A stretch of DNA of 64,000 bases, taken from the NCBI RefSeq assembly GCF_020164455.1, contig NZ_JAIQWW010000019.1, positions 1 through 64,000 of the forward strand, in the 5' to 3' direction. Both the position numbers and the translations under genes were made by a program. Positions 36,840 to 46,451 of the stretch are shown here, piece by piece. Each line of letters opens with the position of its first letter. The first letter of the stretch is position 1. The notes under the pieces were generated by a model. The model did not search any database. It was not told the origin of the DNA and saw only the letters and a list, made by a program, of their open reading frames with translations. This DNA is from Phyllobacterium chamaecytisi. Lineage in GTDB: Bacteria > Pseudomonadota > Alphaproteobacteria > Rhizobiales > Rhizobiaceae.

Positions 36840-38090
36840 TTATGTCTGTAATTGCGTCGGTTGCATCATTTTGAAGGGTGTGCGCTGAGGGATGGCGAGC
36901 AATCCTGCGGAATAATACAGGAGGAACGACCCGATCGTGTAAGGCTGGATGAAGTCGATCTCGAAGAACGAGCGGATCAATAGCAGCAGTGCGATGCCAA
37001 ACATGAGGTGTCCTTGCGGCGTATATCCCTCCGTCAGCAGGCGCCGGAGGAAACCGATCACCACACCCCCGAGGAGCAGGCTGATCAGAACGACGCCGAC
37101 GTAGCCAAGTTCGACAAGCACTTCGATATAGGTATTGTGGAAATGAAATCCTGTACGTGCAGGGATATAGAACTCTGCCCACAAACGTTCGGCCTCGGAG
37201 AAGCCTTGTACCCAGTAGGCCTGATAGCCAATGCCCATAAGCGGGGCCTCGCGCGAAGCTCTGAACCCCTCCTGCCAAAGATAGGTACGTCCGGTGAGCG
37301 TGGAATTCTTGCCAAACGCGCCGAGTACCAGATCAATGGCGCCGGCGTTGATAGCCACGGCCACGAGCACCAACGCTACCGCAACGCCGACTACAAAAAA
37401 GGACCGGCGGTGCTTCGGCGAAAATTTCAATACAACGCCGACGATCAAGGTTGCGGTGAATATCGCAATCGTTGCGATGACCGAGGTAGCCGAACTGGAA
37501 GCTAACAAGCAGTAGCCTGACAGGATTCCGCACACGACTGCGATGCATCGCCATACTTTGCTGGTTTGCAACACGAAGAAACTGGCGAAAGCGAAATAGA
37601 GACCCAAGGATGCAAAGAAGCCAAGCTGATTCTTGGACGCGAACGCGCCGACGAAACTATAGGAGCCGTCCAGCGCATCGTATTGGTATTGGCCAAAGCC
37701 AAGCGAATAAAGCAGGACCAGCGCAACACCCATGCTGACCCCGCTGGCAAAGGTTCGCGAGTCTATGATGCGGGATGCGATCAAGGCGCAGATTATCGTC
37801 GTCAGATATTGAATGCCGGCGCGCAGGGTGACCGGGGGGGCAGCCGACCATGAAAACGACATGCACGCGAAGAGGACGAAGGGCAATACCCAATAAAAAC
37901 GTGCGTAATTACCAATGACTTTTCGGTAGTCGACCAAAATGAGAGGCAACCACAGCCCGTAGAAAACCAGAATGGACAGAAAACCAAAGTTTGTCGAATA
38001 GGCAAAAACGAAGACCGATAAGCCTACGGCGAGCGTTCCGTACCAAAAATTCTTGCCTGGCTCGACAAGCAGGGATTTTGCAATTCTCAT
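36840..38090 (-). CDS. exoQ: ExoQ/Wzy-type polysaccharide polymerase (O-antigen ligase family)
   Basis: A 416-residue protein with about ten to twelve membrane segments. A larger periplasmic loop near residues 265-320 has the RTYLWQEGFRASREAPLMGI and FHFHNTYIEVLVELGYVGV elements typical of O-antigen ligase/polymerase (Wzy_C) proteins; the His in HFHNT is a family hallmark. It is expected to polymerise repeat units at the periplasmic face. It is the first gene of the minus-strand series exoQ-exoY-ugd-GT4-GT4-flippase. The specific ExoQ name is by context. Confidence 0.82.
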   Translation of the reverse strand: MRIAKSLLVEPGKNFWYGTLAVGLSVFVFAYSTNFGFLSILVFYGLWLPLILVDYRKVIGNYARFYWVLPFVLFACMSFSWSAAPPVTLRAGIQYLTTIICALIASRIIDSRTFASGVSMGVALVLLYSLGFGQYQYDALDGSYSFVGAFASKNQLGFFASLGLYFAFASFFVLQTSKVWRCIAVVCGILSGYCLLASSSATSVIATIAIFTATLIVGVVLKFSPKHRRSFFVVGVAVALVLVAVAINAGAIDLVLGAFGKNSTLTGRTYLWQEGFRASREAPLMGIGYQAYWVQGFSEAERLWAEFYIPARTGFHFHNTYIEVLVELGYVGVVLISLLLGGVVIGFLRRLLTEGYTPQGHLMFGIALLLLIRSFFEIDFIQPYTIGSFLLYYSAGLLAIPQRTPFKMMQPTQLQT

Positions 38091-38379
38091 CGTGACGTCC
38101 GTATGGGAGCATTGTGTTTTTCTCTTGGACGGATTTCCATTTTTGGTCGTCCAGAGATGAACTGAGCTCTATCGCTTCCTTAGGGGAAACTGGCACTATC
38201 GGCGGAATTTGTAAAATTCAAAAAAACCGCAGTCGTTTTCTGGAAGCGTCAGATACAGGGGGTTTCGTTATCTGGCTTGACAGGATTGAAACCGGAAACA
38301 ACCATTACGTAACAAGTTTTGTCTACGACTCTGGTACGTTGTTGAGGGCGCGTTTGCGCCTTGGGAAATGGGGTGAAAG

Positions 38380-38748
38380 ATGGCACTATTCCGCTTCCGG
38401 ACAAGAAATCCCGAGAGAGATCGTCTGTCGGATGCCACACGTTTCCTGAGTATCAAGCGGGCGATAAGAGATGTCGTTGTTGAGACTGAACGTGAGCGCG
38501 ACGGCTTTCGCCGCCGTTATGACGACGCTTCGGTCAATGCCGCATTTTCCTTTGAAAACATGGAAAACGAAGGCGAAACAGAAAAGGTGTCCGCGCAGGT
38601 GGATAATCTGACGCAGGCGCTGACAAGGTTTTCGCAGCGCATCGATTTCCTGGAAAAACAGATGGCGTTCATGCAAGAAATGGACGAGGCCATAACGACA
38701 TTTGAGAATGCGAATGGCCTTGGCCAAGTGGAACCGAAATCCGATTGA
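38380..38748 (+). CDS. small conserved coiled-coil protein (122 aa)
   Basis: A 122-residue soluble protein beginning MALFRFRTRNPERDRLSDAT, with GGGGTGAAAG just before the ATG. The N-terminal third is basic. The C-terminal half (about 65-105, QVDNLTQALTRFSQRIDFLE) has heptad-like hydrophobic spacing and probably forms a coiled coil. I do not recognise a family. It lies alone between the divergent polymerase and exoK; a TTGACA-like element occurs at 38277 upstream, and a short GC-rich hairpin (GGGCGC/GCGCC) lies just before the ribosome site. Link to polysaccharide synthesis is by position only. Confidence 0.6.
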   Translation: MALFRFRTRNPERDRLSDATRFLSIKRAIRDVVVETERERDGFRRRYDDASVNAAFSFENMENEGETEKVSAQVDNLTQALTRFSQRIDFLEKQMAFMQEMDEAITTFENANGLGQVEPKSD

Positions 38749-38907
38749 AGTGTCGCTTCCGACAGGGCGAATGCGACCTTAAAAAGGCAAAGATTCTCGT
38801 GTCGAGATCGGCGCCACCCAGTTAACTCATTGAATTTGAACTAGAAAGACATTGCTTTTTTCAGTTTTTTACGCGGTTGACAGTCGTCACGGCGCGTTGT
38901 GAAATGA

Positions 38908-38919
38908 TGCAGTGCAGCA
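38908..38919 (+). promoter_or_regulatory. TGC-rich motif TGCAGTGCAGCA
   Basis: Full match to TGCRNYGCASMA, 80 bases upstream of exoK. Confidence 0.45.
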
Positions 38920-38999
38920 AAGATAATATGCACTCTTAGGATTATGTCCAACTTCGGCTTCTGGCTGATGCGCCTTTTCCCACAAAGAAAGGAAGATCG

Positions 39000-39791
39000 A
39001 TGGTCGCCCCGATTTCATCCCGGATAGCACTCGCCAGCATGGCGCTTGGCCTTTGCTTGACACCCGTTCTCGCATTTGCCCAGGAGAAGCAGCCAGGAAA
39101 ATCCTTCGTCGAGAACTTTGCCAGCCTGGACAAGAAGCGCTGGTACGTTTCGGACGGCTGGTCGAATGGCGCTCACCAGAATTGCACGTGGTCCAAGGGG
39201 CAGGTGGGTCTCAAGGACAACACCTTGACCCTCGGCTTTGCGCCTCAAAAAACCAAGGATCGCGACTATGTGTGCGGCGAGATCCAGACCAATGAGCGCT
39301 TCAGCTACGGTACCTATGAAGCACGAATCAAGGCCGCCGCGGGCTCAGGGTTCAACACCAGCTTTTTCGCCTATATCGGGCCCCAGCAAAAGCAACCATG
39401 GGACGAAATCGACTTCGAGTTTCTTGGAAAGGACCCCTCCAGGGTCCAGTTGAATACCTATGTCAACGGCAAGGGTGGACACGAGAAACTGGTCGCGGTC
39501 CCTGAAGGCGCAGATCGCAAGTACAATGATTATGCCTTCGTTTGGGAAAAGGATCGTCTGCGCTACTATGTGAATGGTCAATTGGTGCACACTGTCACCG
39601 ACCCCGCGGCCATCCCCACCCACCCGCAGAAGATATTTCTGAGCCTTTGGGCCAGCGACAAGATGAAATCCTGGCTTGGAGCATTCAGTATGCCTAGCAC
39701 ACCCGTTTCGGCCGAGTTTGGCCGTGTGGCGTTTACTGCGCTGGGTGAAGCTTGCCAGTTTCCTGAATCAGTTGCGTGCTCGCTGGATTGA
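39000..39791 (+). CDS. exoK: ExoK-like secreted glycoside hydrolase family 16 enzyme
   Basis: A 263-residue secreted beta-glycanase. A signal peptide (residues 1-28, cleavage after AFA) precedes a GH16 domain. The catalytic motif WDEIDFEF places the nucleophile and acid/base Glu at about 136 and 140, with Asp 138 between. AAAGGAAGATCG precedes the ATG. ExoK of S. meliloti cleaves nascent succinoglycan to lower its molecular weight; exoK is also next to exoL there. Its presence implies a beta-1,3/1,4-linked backbone that can be trimmed outside the cell. Confidence 0.92.
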   Translation: MVAPISSRIALASMALGLCLTPVLAFAQEKQPGKSFVENFASLDKKRWYVSDGWSNGAHQNCTWSKGQVGLKDNTLTLGFAPQKTKDRDYVCGEIQTNERFSYGTYEARIKAAAGSGFNTSFFAYIGPQQKQPWDEIDFEFLGKDPSRVQLNTYVNGKGGHEKLVAVPEGADRKYNDYAFVWEKDRLRYYVNGQLVHTVTDPAAIPTHPQKIFLSLWASDKMKSWLGAFSMPSTPVSAEFGRVAFTALGEACQFPESVACSLD

Positions 39792-39880
39792 TTTTTTCGA
39801 TGGCAACATACCTACGCCCAATTCATTACAATAATGCCGCAGGGCTCATTATGGAACTTGCTGCAGTGAAGCAAAAATGT

Positions 39881-39892
39881 TGCACTGCAGTA
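39881..39892 (+). promoter_or_regulatory. TGC-rich motif TGCACTGCAGTA
   Basis: One mismatch to TGCRNYGCASMA, 46 bases upstream of exoL. A related inverted segment (TTGCTGCAGTGA) lies at 39859-39870. Confidence 0.4.
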
Positions 39893-39938
39893 AAAGCCAT
39901 ACTAAGTTGCCTACGCAGATCAATCGTGGGATGACCTC

Positions 39939-41114
39939 ATGCTGCATGTCCTGTACCTCGTGCATGATCTGTCCGACCCTGCGGTCCGGCGCCGCGTGAT
40001 CATGATGCAAGCCGGCGGTGCAACCGTCACTCTCGCCGGTTTCACACGAAGCCGCGAACCGATCAGCGAGATTGCGTCAATCGTTCCGATCGATCTCGGC
40101 AGAACGAGTGACGGCAAGTTTACCCAACGCGTCGCCGCTGTTGCACGCGCCGTGTTGACACTCGGCTCGAGGCTCAAGGGTGTTGCCAGACCGGACTTGA
40201 TCATCGGACGCAACCTGGAAATGCTTGCACTCGCCAATCGGGCGAAGGCTTTCTTTTCCGGTGACGTGCCAATTGTCTACGAATGCCTTGATATTCATCG
40301 GCTGCTTTTGCGCCGGGATATGACAGGTAAGGCGCTGCGCTTCGTGGAACGAACGCTCAGCAACAATGCACAGCTTCTTATTACCTCTTCGCCCGCATTC
40401 GTCAGGCAATATTTTGCACCTTTTGGCCAGATCAACTTGCCGGTCGAAGTGGTGGAGAACAAGGTTCTGGAACTCGGGCCTCAGGAAACGGTGGCCATCA
40501 GCCGTGCAGGCAAGTCCAAGGACGAGCCCTGGAAGATCGGTTGGTTTGGTGCCTTGCGCTGCCGCACTTCGCTGGAGCTCCTGTCTGCGTTCTCACGCAA
40601 GATGGAGGGCCGCGTTGAAATCGTTCTGAGGGGTCGCCCCGCCTATTCGGAGTTCGATGATTTCGACCGCTTCGTCGCCGATGAACCCTTTATGCAATTC
40701 CACGGCGCCTATGCAAATCCGGAAGATTTGCAGAAGATCTATGACGAGGTGCATTTTTCATGGGCTATCGATTTCTACGAGGCCGGACAAAATTCCAACT
40801 GGCTTCTGCCGAACAGGCTTTATGAAGGATGTCGCTATGGCTCTGTGCCAATAGCGATGCAGGGCACCGAAACCTCGCTGTTTTTGCAAGAACGCGGCAT
40901 CGGTTTTTCCCTAGGTGAACCGACGGTCGAGGCTCTTGCGACCCTCTTCGATGAAATGGATACCGATCGTTACGAACGCGCCTGTGAAAATATCAAAGCA
41001 CAGGAACGTGCAACCTGGGTGTTCGACCAGAACGATTGCCGCAAACTGGTGGAACGTCTTGGGCGGCTCACACGTACAAACGAACACGGCGCCGTACTTC
41101 AGGTCGCAGCTTGA
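39939..41114 (+). CDS. exoL: ExoL-like glycosyltransferase
   Basis: A 391-residue GT-B-type transferase, beginning MLHVLYLVHDLSDPAVRRRV. The style of the N-terminus and its place between exoK and exoA match ExoL of succinoglycan synthesis, which adds one of the backbone glucoses. A donor-site-like region lies near 290-320 (NSNWLLPNRLYEGCRYGSVP). It opens the plus-strand series exoL-exoA-exoM-exoO-exoP and follows exoK by 147 bases, with a TGC motif in the gap. Confidence 0.85.
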   Translation: MLHVLYLVHDLSDPAVRRRVIMMQAGGATVTLAGFTRSREPISEIASIVPIDLGRTSDGKFTQRVAAVARAVLTLGSRLKGVARPDLIIGRNLEMLALANRAKAFFSGDVPIVYECLDIHRLLLRRDMTGKALRFVERTLSNNAQLLITSSPAFVRQYFAPFGQINLPVEVVENKVLELGPQETVAISRAGKSKDEPWKIGWFGALRCRTSLELLSAFSRKMEGRVEIVLRGRPAYSEFDDFDRFVADEPFMQFHGAYANPEDLQKIYDEVHFSWAIDFYEAGQNSNWLLPNRLYEGCRYGSVPIAMQGTETSLFLQERGIGFSLGEPTVEALATLFDEMDTDRYERACENIKAQERATWVFDQNDCRKLVERLGRLTRTNEHGAVLQVAA

Positions 41115-41164
41115 CCAGCCGGAATGCCGGATCGGCAAAAACGAGAACAGGAGAAGTGACGTTA

Positions 41165-42169
41165 ATGCCAAGCGCTACAAAACCGGATTTTGTCGGCCGT
41201 TGCATTGTTGTGGTGCCTTGCCTCAACGAGGCCGAGCACATTCGCGCGCTTCTTGAAAAATTGGGTGCGGAAGCCCGGCGTTTCGACTTGAAGATTGTCG
41301 TTGCGGATGGCGGCAGCAGTGACGGAACGCAGCAGATCGTTGCGGAAATAATGCAGAACGATCCACGTGTCATTCTCCTGCACAATGAGAAACGCATCCA
41401 GAGCGCCGCAATCAATCTGGCGGTGGCGACCTATGGCGACGGGCACGACTATCTCATCCGCATTGATGCGCATGGAAAATACCCGGACGATTATTGCGAA
41501 AAACTACTCAACGAAGCGCAAGCTACGGGAGCCGATTCCGTCGTCGTCGGCATGGCGACAGAGGGGTTCGGGACCTTTCAAAAGGCGACAGCCCTCGCAC
41601 AGAATTCCAAACTCGGTAATGGTGGCGCGCGGCATCGCCATGGCGCGAAAGGGCACTGGACCGATCACGGCCATCATGCCCTGATGCGTGTTTCGATGTT
41701 CCGCCAGGTCGGCGGTTACGACGAGGGCTTTACCCACAACGAGGACGCCGAGCTTGATTGCCGGCTGAAGGCTGCCGGTGCGCGCATATGGATGACGGAC
41801 AAGACCTTCATGGTCTACTATCCGCGGTCATCGGTATCGGCGCTGTTCAAGCAGTATCTCGGCTATGGGAGAGGCAGGGCAAAGAACCTCCTGAAACATC
41901 GCATGATTCCGAAGGTTCGTCAGGCGCTTCCCCTTATGGTCCTTCCCGTAGTAGCGGGCGTTTTTCTCGCTGCCCTCAGCTGGTGGGCGGCGGTACCGGC
42001 CGTACTATGGATGACAATCTGCCTGGGCTACGGCGTGTGGCTGGCTGTCGGCGAACGTAATCCTTACGGTCCGCTGGCGTCCATATCAGCGATGATCATG
42101 CATCTCGCCTGGTCCACGGGTTTCTGGCTGCAACTGTTCGATTCGCGCAGACGAGGGGATACGCCCTGA
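41165..42169 (+). CDS. exoA: ExoA-like GT2 glycosyltransferase with C-terminal membrane segments
   Basis: A 334-residue protein starting at ATG 41165 (AGGAG upstream), close to the length of S. meliloti ExoA. The GT-A core shows VVVPCLNEAEHIRALLEKLG, VVADGGSSDGTQ and IRIDAHGKYP (metal motif DAH). YGRGRAKNLLKHR near 245 is typical of ExoA. Two membrane segments follow (about 262-305). It adds the first glucose to the galactose started by ExoY (family knowledge). Its stop overlaps the exoM start as TGATG. Confidence 0.92.
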   Translation: MPSATKPDFVGRCIVVVPCLNEAEHIRALLEKLGAEARRFDLKIVVADGGSSDGTQQIVAEIMQNDPRVILLHNEKRIQSAAINLAVATYGDGHDYLIRIDAHGKYPDDYCEKLLNEAQATGADSVVVGMATEGFGTFQKATALAQNSKLGNGGARHRHGAKGHWTDHGHHALMRVSMFRQVGGYDEGFTHNEDAELDCRLKAAGARIWMTDKTFMVYYPRSSVSALFKQYLGYGRGRAKNLLKHRMIPKVRQALPLMVLPVVAGVFLAALSWWAAVPAVLWMTICLGYGVWLAVGERNPYGPLASISAMIMHLAWSTGFWLQLFDSRRRGDTP

Positions 42170-43143
42170 TGACTGGCTCGAGCAATCAATCCGGTGCAGG
42201 CGAGACCTGGATCGACATTTGTATCTGCACATATCGTCGTGAGGAGCTGAGGGCGACCCTGCTTTCGCTCGGCCAAATGCACCTGCCGGAAAAATGCCGC
42301 GTACGCGTTGTTGTCGCCGACAATGATTTCGAGCCCAGCGCCAAAGATCGGGTTGCTGATATCGCGTCGGAACTTCCGTTTGAAGTGCGTTATATCCACA
42401 GCCCGGCAGCGAACATATCATTGGCTCGCAATGCCTGCCTCGACGCCAGCACCGGCGATTATGTTGCCTTCATCGACGATGACGAAACGGCGTCGGAGGA
42501 CTGGATAGAACGTCTATTGACCACGGCACGCGATACGAATGCCGATGCCGTACTCGGACCCGTACAAGCAACTTATGCAAGCGATGCGCCACGCTGGATG
42601 AGTAAGGGTGATTTCCATTCGACGTTTCCCGTATGGGTACGCGGGGAAATTCTCACCGGCTATACATGCAACGTCCTGTTACGCCGCTCCTCGACATTCA
42701 TCGGGAACCGGCGTTTCAGTTTGGCGCTGGGACGAAGCGGCGGTGAAGACACACAATATTTCACCGAAATTCACGAAGCGGGCGGCAGGATTTCGTACGC
42801 ACCCCAAGCCTGGGTTTTCGAACCGGTGCCGCAGGCGCGGGCCAAATTTTCGTGGCTTTGCAAACGGCGCTTTCGCGTCGGTCAGACGCACGGGCGGATG
42901 CTCAGGAGTGGATCAACCGGCATGAAACGTGCCGCTCAGATGGTGCTTGCGGGTGCCAAGGCAGCTTTTTGCGTGTCTATGGCACTCGTGACGGCCTTTT
43001 CTGCTACCCGGCGCAACCGATGGTTCCTGCGCGGCATTATGCATGTGGGTGTCGTCAGCGGCCTGATAGGCATCCGCGAGATCGAGCAATATGGAGAGGT
43101 AGCGATGGTGCCAGCGAGGAGAGATAAATCCCGTGCAGCCTGA
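42169..43143 (+). CDS. exoM: ExoM-like GT2 glycosyltransferase
   Basis: A 324-residue GT-A transferase with DICICTYRREELRATLLSL at the start, ISLARNACLDAS, and the metal motif FIDDDETAS near residue 103. A GRSGGEDTQYFTEI acidic motif near 185 is the likely catalytic base region. A C-terminal hydrophobic segment lies near 255-275. ExoM adds a backbone glucose in succinoglycan synthesis. It is coupled to exoA by a one-base overlap and overlaps exoO by 11 bases. Confidence 0.9.
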   Translation: MTGSSNQSGAGETWIDICICTYRREELRATLLSLGQMHLPEKCRVRVVVADNDFEPSAKDRVADIASELPFEVRYIHSPAANISLARNACLDASTGDYVAFIDDDETASEDWIERLLTTARDTNADAVLGPVQATYASDAPRWMSKGDFHSTFPVWVRGEILTGYTCNVLLRRSSTFIGNRRFSLALGRSGGEDTQYFTEIHEAGGRISYAPQAWVFEPVPQARAKFSWLCKRRFRVGQTHGRMLRSGSTGMKRAAQMVLAGAKAAFCVSMALVTAFSATRRNRWFLRGIMHVGVVSGLIGIREIEQYGEVAMVPARRDKSRAA

Positions 43144-44062
43144 TGTCACCTTCATTATCGCCGCCTATAACGCCGCGGACACGATCCAGCGCGCAATAGA
43201 AAGCGCGCTCGCACAGCGTGGAGCGAGCGTGGAAGTCATAGTCGTCGACGACAGGTCCACCGACAATACCGCCGCCATCGCCGGCTCGTTTGCGGACGAG
43301 CGGGTACGCGTCGTCACGCTGGAAAGCAACAGCGGTCCTGGTTGCGCTCGCAACGCCGCTCTTGCCCTCGCGAAGGGCCGCTGGATTGCGGTGCTCGATT
43401 CCGACGACACGGTGTTTCCCGACCGCATTGCGGCGATGATAACGCGTGCGGAGAATACCGGCGCGAAAGCCGCCGTGGACAATATCGAAGTGATAAAGGA
43501 CGGCGAGACAAAGGGCGAGACGATGTTTCCCGTCCACTATCTTGCGAAAATCCAAGAGATTACACTGGCGGATTTCATAGCTTCGAACCTCGTTTTCGTG
43601 ACGACCTTCAATTTCGGCTACATGAAACCGATTTTTGAGCGCCGGTTCGTCGAGACGCATGGTCTGCGTTACGAAGAGAACCTGCGCATCGGCGAAGATT
43701 ATATCTTCCTCGCATCCATTCTGGCGAAGGGAGGAAAATGCGTCGTGGAACCATCAGTCGGATATGCCTATCGTGTGCGCCCCGGCTCTATTTCGCGCGT
43801 CCTCGAAACGCATCATATCATCGCCATGTTAGAGGCGGACAAGACATTCCTGGCAAAATTCGAACTCGGTGCTGAGGCTAAGGCTGCCCAAGCGCGACGG
43901 ACGCGCAGCCTGGAGGAGGCGAAATCTTTCCTCTCTCTCGTCGGTCATATTAAACGCAGATCGATCAGCGGGATCATCGAGGTGGTATTGAAGGACCCTG
44001 CGGCACTTCGCCATCTCTCTATGCCTATCGGAATACGTCTCAGGCGCTTGATCCCGTCCTAA
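43133..44062 (+). CDS. exoO: ExoO-like GT2 glycosyltransferase
   Basis: A 309-residue GT-A transferase starting with GTG at 43133, with AGGAG about 11 bases upstream inside exoM. Motifs are FIIAAYNAADTIQRAIESAL, VIVVDDRSTDNT, VLDSDDTVFPDR (metal motif) and RIGEDYIFLASILAKGG. It resembles the transferase at 27978-28967, suggesting paralogy. ExoO adds the sugar that begins the side chain in succinoglycan. exoP follows after 53 bases. exoN, which lies between exoO and exoP in S. meliloti, is missing here. Confidence 0.88.
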   Translation: MQPDVTFIIAAYNAADTIQRAIESALAQRGASVEVIVVDDRSTDNTAAIAGSFADERVRVVTLESNSGPGCARNAALALAKGRWIAVLDSDDTVFPDRIAAMITRAENTGAKAAVDNIEVIKDGETKGETMFPVHYLAKIQEITLADFIASNLVFVTTFNFGYMKPIFERRFVETHGLRYEENLRIGEDYIFLASILAKGGKCVVEPSVGYAYRVRPGSISRVLETHHIIAMLEADKTFLAKFELGAEAKAAQARRTRSLEEAKSFLSLVGHIKRRSISGIIEVVLKDPAALRHLSMPIGIRLRRLIPS

Positions 44063-44115
44063 AGGCAGGCAGGCCCAGTCAATATTTTATACGAAAGCAA
44101 ACAATCGGCGGTAAC

Positions 44116-46446
44116 ATGCATCAAGGCAATCAACTCTTTAATGTTCGGCTAGCGGGAAGCCCGGAAGGGCAAGCCCACTCCGATAATTTCATTGACCTCG
44201 AGCACTTGATGACTATCGCCCGGCGGCAGGCAAAAACAGTCGCCATAACCGCTGCCGTGGGTCTGTTACTCGGCCTCATTTACATCATCGCCGCCAAACC
44301 AGGATATACGGCAGCGACCAGCATTTTGCTCGACGACAATCTTGGCAAATTCGCTGATGAACCTTCGCCTGCACCTGCCAATATGCAGACAGACACAACA
44401 ATTCTCAGCCAGATCGCGATTTTGAAGTCGGCTGAGCTTGCGGAAAAGGTGGTGAGAAAGGAGAAGCTTGACGAGAACGATGGGTTTATGAACCCGCCGC
44501 GCTCCATTTTCGCAACCGCTATTTCCACAATGCGGTCCATCGTCGGGCTCTTCGGTAGCAGCAAACCGGCCAATACGGATGGCCTGTCCGCCGCGGATCT
44601 CAAGGTCGAATATGCAGCATCGCTCCTGCAGTCCAACGTTGATGTCCAAAGGCAAGGACGCAGCTTTGTCATCGATCTCACCTATACGTCAGACGACGCG
44701 GAACTCGCCGGAAGAATTGCGAAGGCCTATGCTGACGTCTATCTCTCGGATCAGCTGGACGCTAACTTCGATGCGACGCAAAGGGCGACCGTCTGGCTTC
44801 AGGGCCGCTTGAATGAACTTAAGGAAAGTTCACAGGCAGCAGCCCTCGAGACCGAGCGCTTCCGCGCCGCCAATGGTCTGACGGCGGCGAAGGGAGCGCT
44901 GGTTTCCGAGCAGCAACTCTCTGATATCAACAGCCAGCTGATCCTGGCCCAGGCTGACACCGCGCGGGCGCGAGCACTTTACAATCAATATAAGTCGATA
45001 CTGGCCTCGGGTCCCGAGGGCGCTGTCAACAATGCGGCTGTTGTATCGGACCAGAGCGGCACCTCGGTGATAGGGACCCTGAGAGCGCGCTATCTGACGA
45101 TCACCAAACGCGAGCAGGAAATCGTCAGCCGTTTCGGCCAGGATCATCCGCAGGCCGTCAGTCTGCGCACCGAGGAGCAGGACGTTTCCCGGCAGATTTT
45201 CCAGGAACTCCAGCAAATAACCGAAAGCTACCGCAATCAGTATGAGGCTGCGCAGTCGCGCGAGACATCCCTGCGCGAAGGTTTGGATAGTGCGACCGGC
45301 AAAACGTCCACTGCAAACGAAGCTCTCGTGCATTTGAGGGATCTGGAACAGAATGCCCAGGCACTGACCAATCTCTATCAGACCTATCTCGGGCGCTATC
45401 AGGAAGCGTCACAGCAGCAGTCCTTCCCGATCGCCAAGGCGCGCGTGATCTCGGTTGCATCGACGCCGACGGACCCATCGAGCCCGAAGAAGAAACTCGC
45501 CCTGGCGGCCTCCCTGCTGCTCGGCCTTTTTGCCGGCGCTGGCATTGGCGCATGGCGTGAATACCGTGAGCGCTTTTTCCGGGTTGGTGAAGATGTACGC
45601 TCGCTTCTCGGGGTCAAGTTCCTTGGCTTTGTGCCAAAACTCGAGGGTATAACAGAGGCCAAGAGAACGCCTGTGGCATTGGAGGGACAGCCTGCGCCGC
45701 CTGCTCGTACCAATATAATCCGCTTGGCTGTTGATAATCCGTCGTCGCAATTCGCTGAAACATTGCGGAATGTCAAAATCGCTGCGGACGTTGTGCTGCA
45801 GGGCAAGGAAAGCAAGGTGATTGGCGTCGTCTCCGTTTTGCCGCACGAAGGCAAAACCACGATTGCTGCCAATTTTGCGGGATTGCTGGCCGCAAAGGGG
45901 GCCAAGACGCTTCTCATCGATGGCGATCTACGCAATCCAGGTCTGTCCCGCGCCCTGTCGCTTTCAACCCAACGAGGCCTCGTGAAGGCGGTCATGGATG
46001 GTCAGCCTTGGCAGAATTCCGTCAAGGTCGAGAACAAGACCAAGCTGGCCATCATTCCAACGGTGCTTCACCGGAATTTGCGTCACACCAGCGAGATTCT
46101 CTCAAGCCCGGGTATGAAGAAACTGCTGGATGAAGCGCGCACTGTGTTCGACTATATTGTCATCGACCTGCCACCGCTTGGCCCGGTCGTTGATGCCAAG
46201 GCCTTCGCTCCAATGGCCGATGGGTTCGTCATGGTTGCCGAGTGGGGTGTCACGCCTCGCGCACTCGTCAAGTCCGTGCTGCAAGCGGAGGCGGAAATCG
46301 CGCCAAAGATTCTCGGACTGGTCCTCAACAAGGTCGATATGAAGCGGCTTGCAAAGTACAGCTCTTACGGAAGCACCGAGCATTTCATGGAGCGATACTC
46401 AAGTTACTATCTCGATACGCCACGAATGCCCCCAACCAAAACATAG
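44116..46446 (+). CDS. exoP: ExoP-like polysaccharide co-polymerase/BY-kinase
   Basis: A 776-residue inner-membrane protein (S. meliloti ExoP is near 786). Membrane segment 1 (about 36-56), a long periplasmic Wzz domain with coiled coils, and membrane segment 2 (about 455-475) are followed by a cytoplasmic bacterial tyrosine-kinase domain. Its Walker A is LPHEGKTT near 575, Walker A' LLIDGDLRNP near 600, and Walker B DYIVIDLPP near 678. The C-terminal tail has a Tyr cluster (KYSSYG, RYSSYYLD), the expected autophosphorylation site. It controls chain length and export with ExoF and ExoQ. It is the last gene of the exoL-A-M-O-P series. Confidence 0.95.
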   Translation: MHQGNQLFNVRLAGSPEGQAHSDNFIDLEHLMTIARRQAKTVAITAAVGLLLGLIYIIAAKPGYTAATSILLDDNLGKFADEPSPAPANMQTDTTILSQIAILKSAELAEKVVRKEKLDENDGFMNPPRSIFATAISTMRSIVGLFGSSKPANTDGLSAADLKVEYAASLLQSNVDVQRQGRSFVIDLTYTSDDAELAGRIAKAYADVYLSDQLDANFDATQRATVWLQGRLNELKESSQAAALETERFRAANGLTAAKGALVSEQQLSDINSQLILAQADTARARALYNQYKSILASGPEGAVNNAAVVSDQSGTSVIGTLRARYLTITKREQEIVSRFGQDHPQAVSLRTEEQDVSRQIFQELQQITESYRNQYEAAQSRETSLREGLDSATGKTSTANEALVHLRDLEQNAQALTNLYQTYLGRYQEASQQQSFPIAKARVISVASTPTDPSSPKKKLALAASLLLGLFAGAGIGAWREYRERFFRVGEDVRSLLGVKFLGFVPKLEGITEAKRTPVALEGQPAPPARTNIIRLAVDNPSSQFAETLRNVKIAADVVLQGKESKVIGVVSVLPHEGKTTIAANFAGLLAAKGAKTLLIDGDLRNPGLSRALSLSTQRGLVKAVMDGQPWQNSVKVENKTKLAIIPTVLHRNLRHTSEILSSPGMKKLLDEARTVFDYIVIDLPPLGPVVDAKAFAPMADGFVMVAEWGVTPRALVKSVLQAEAEIAPKILGLVLNKVDMKRLAKYSSYGSTEHFMERYSSYYLDTPRMPPTKT

Positions 46447-46451
46447 AGCCC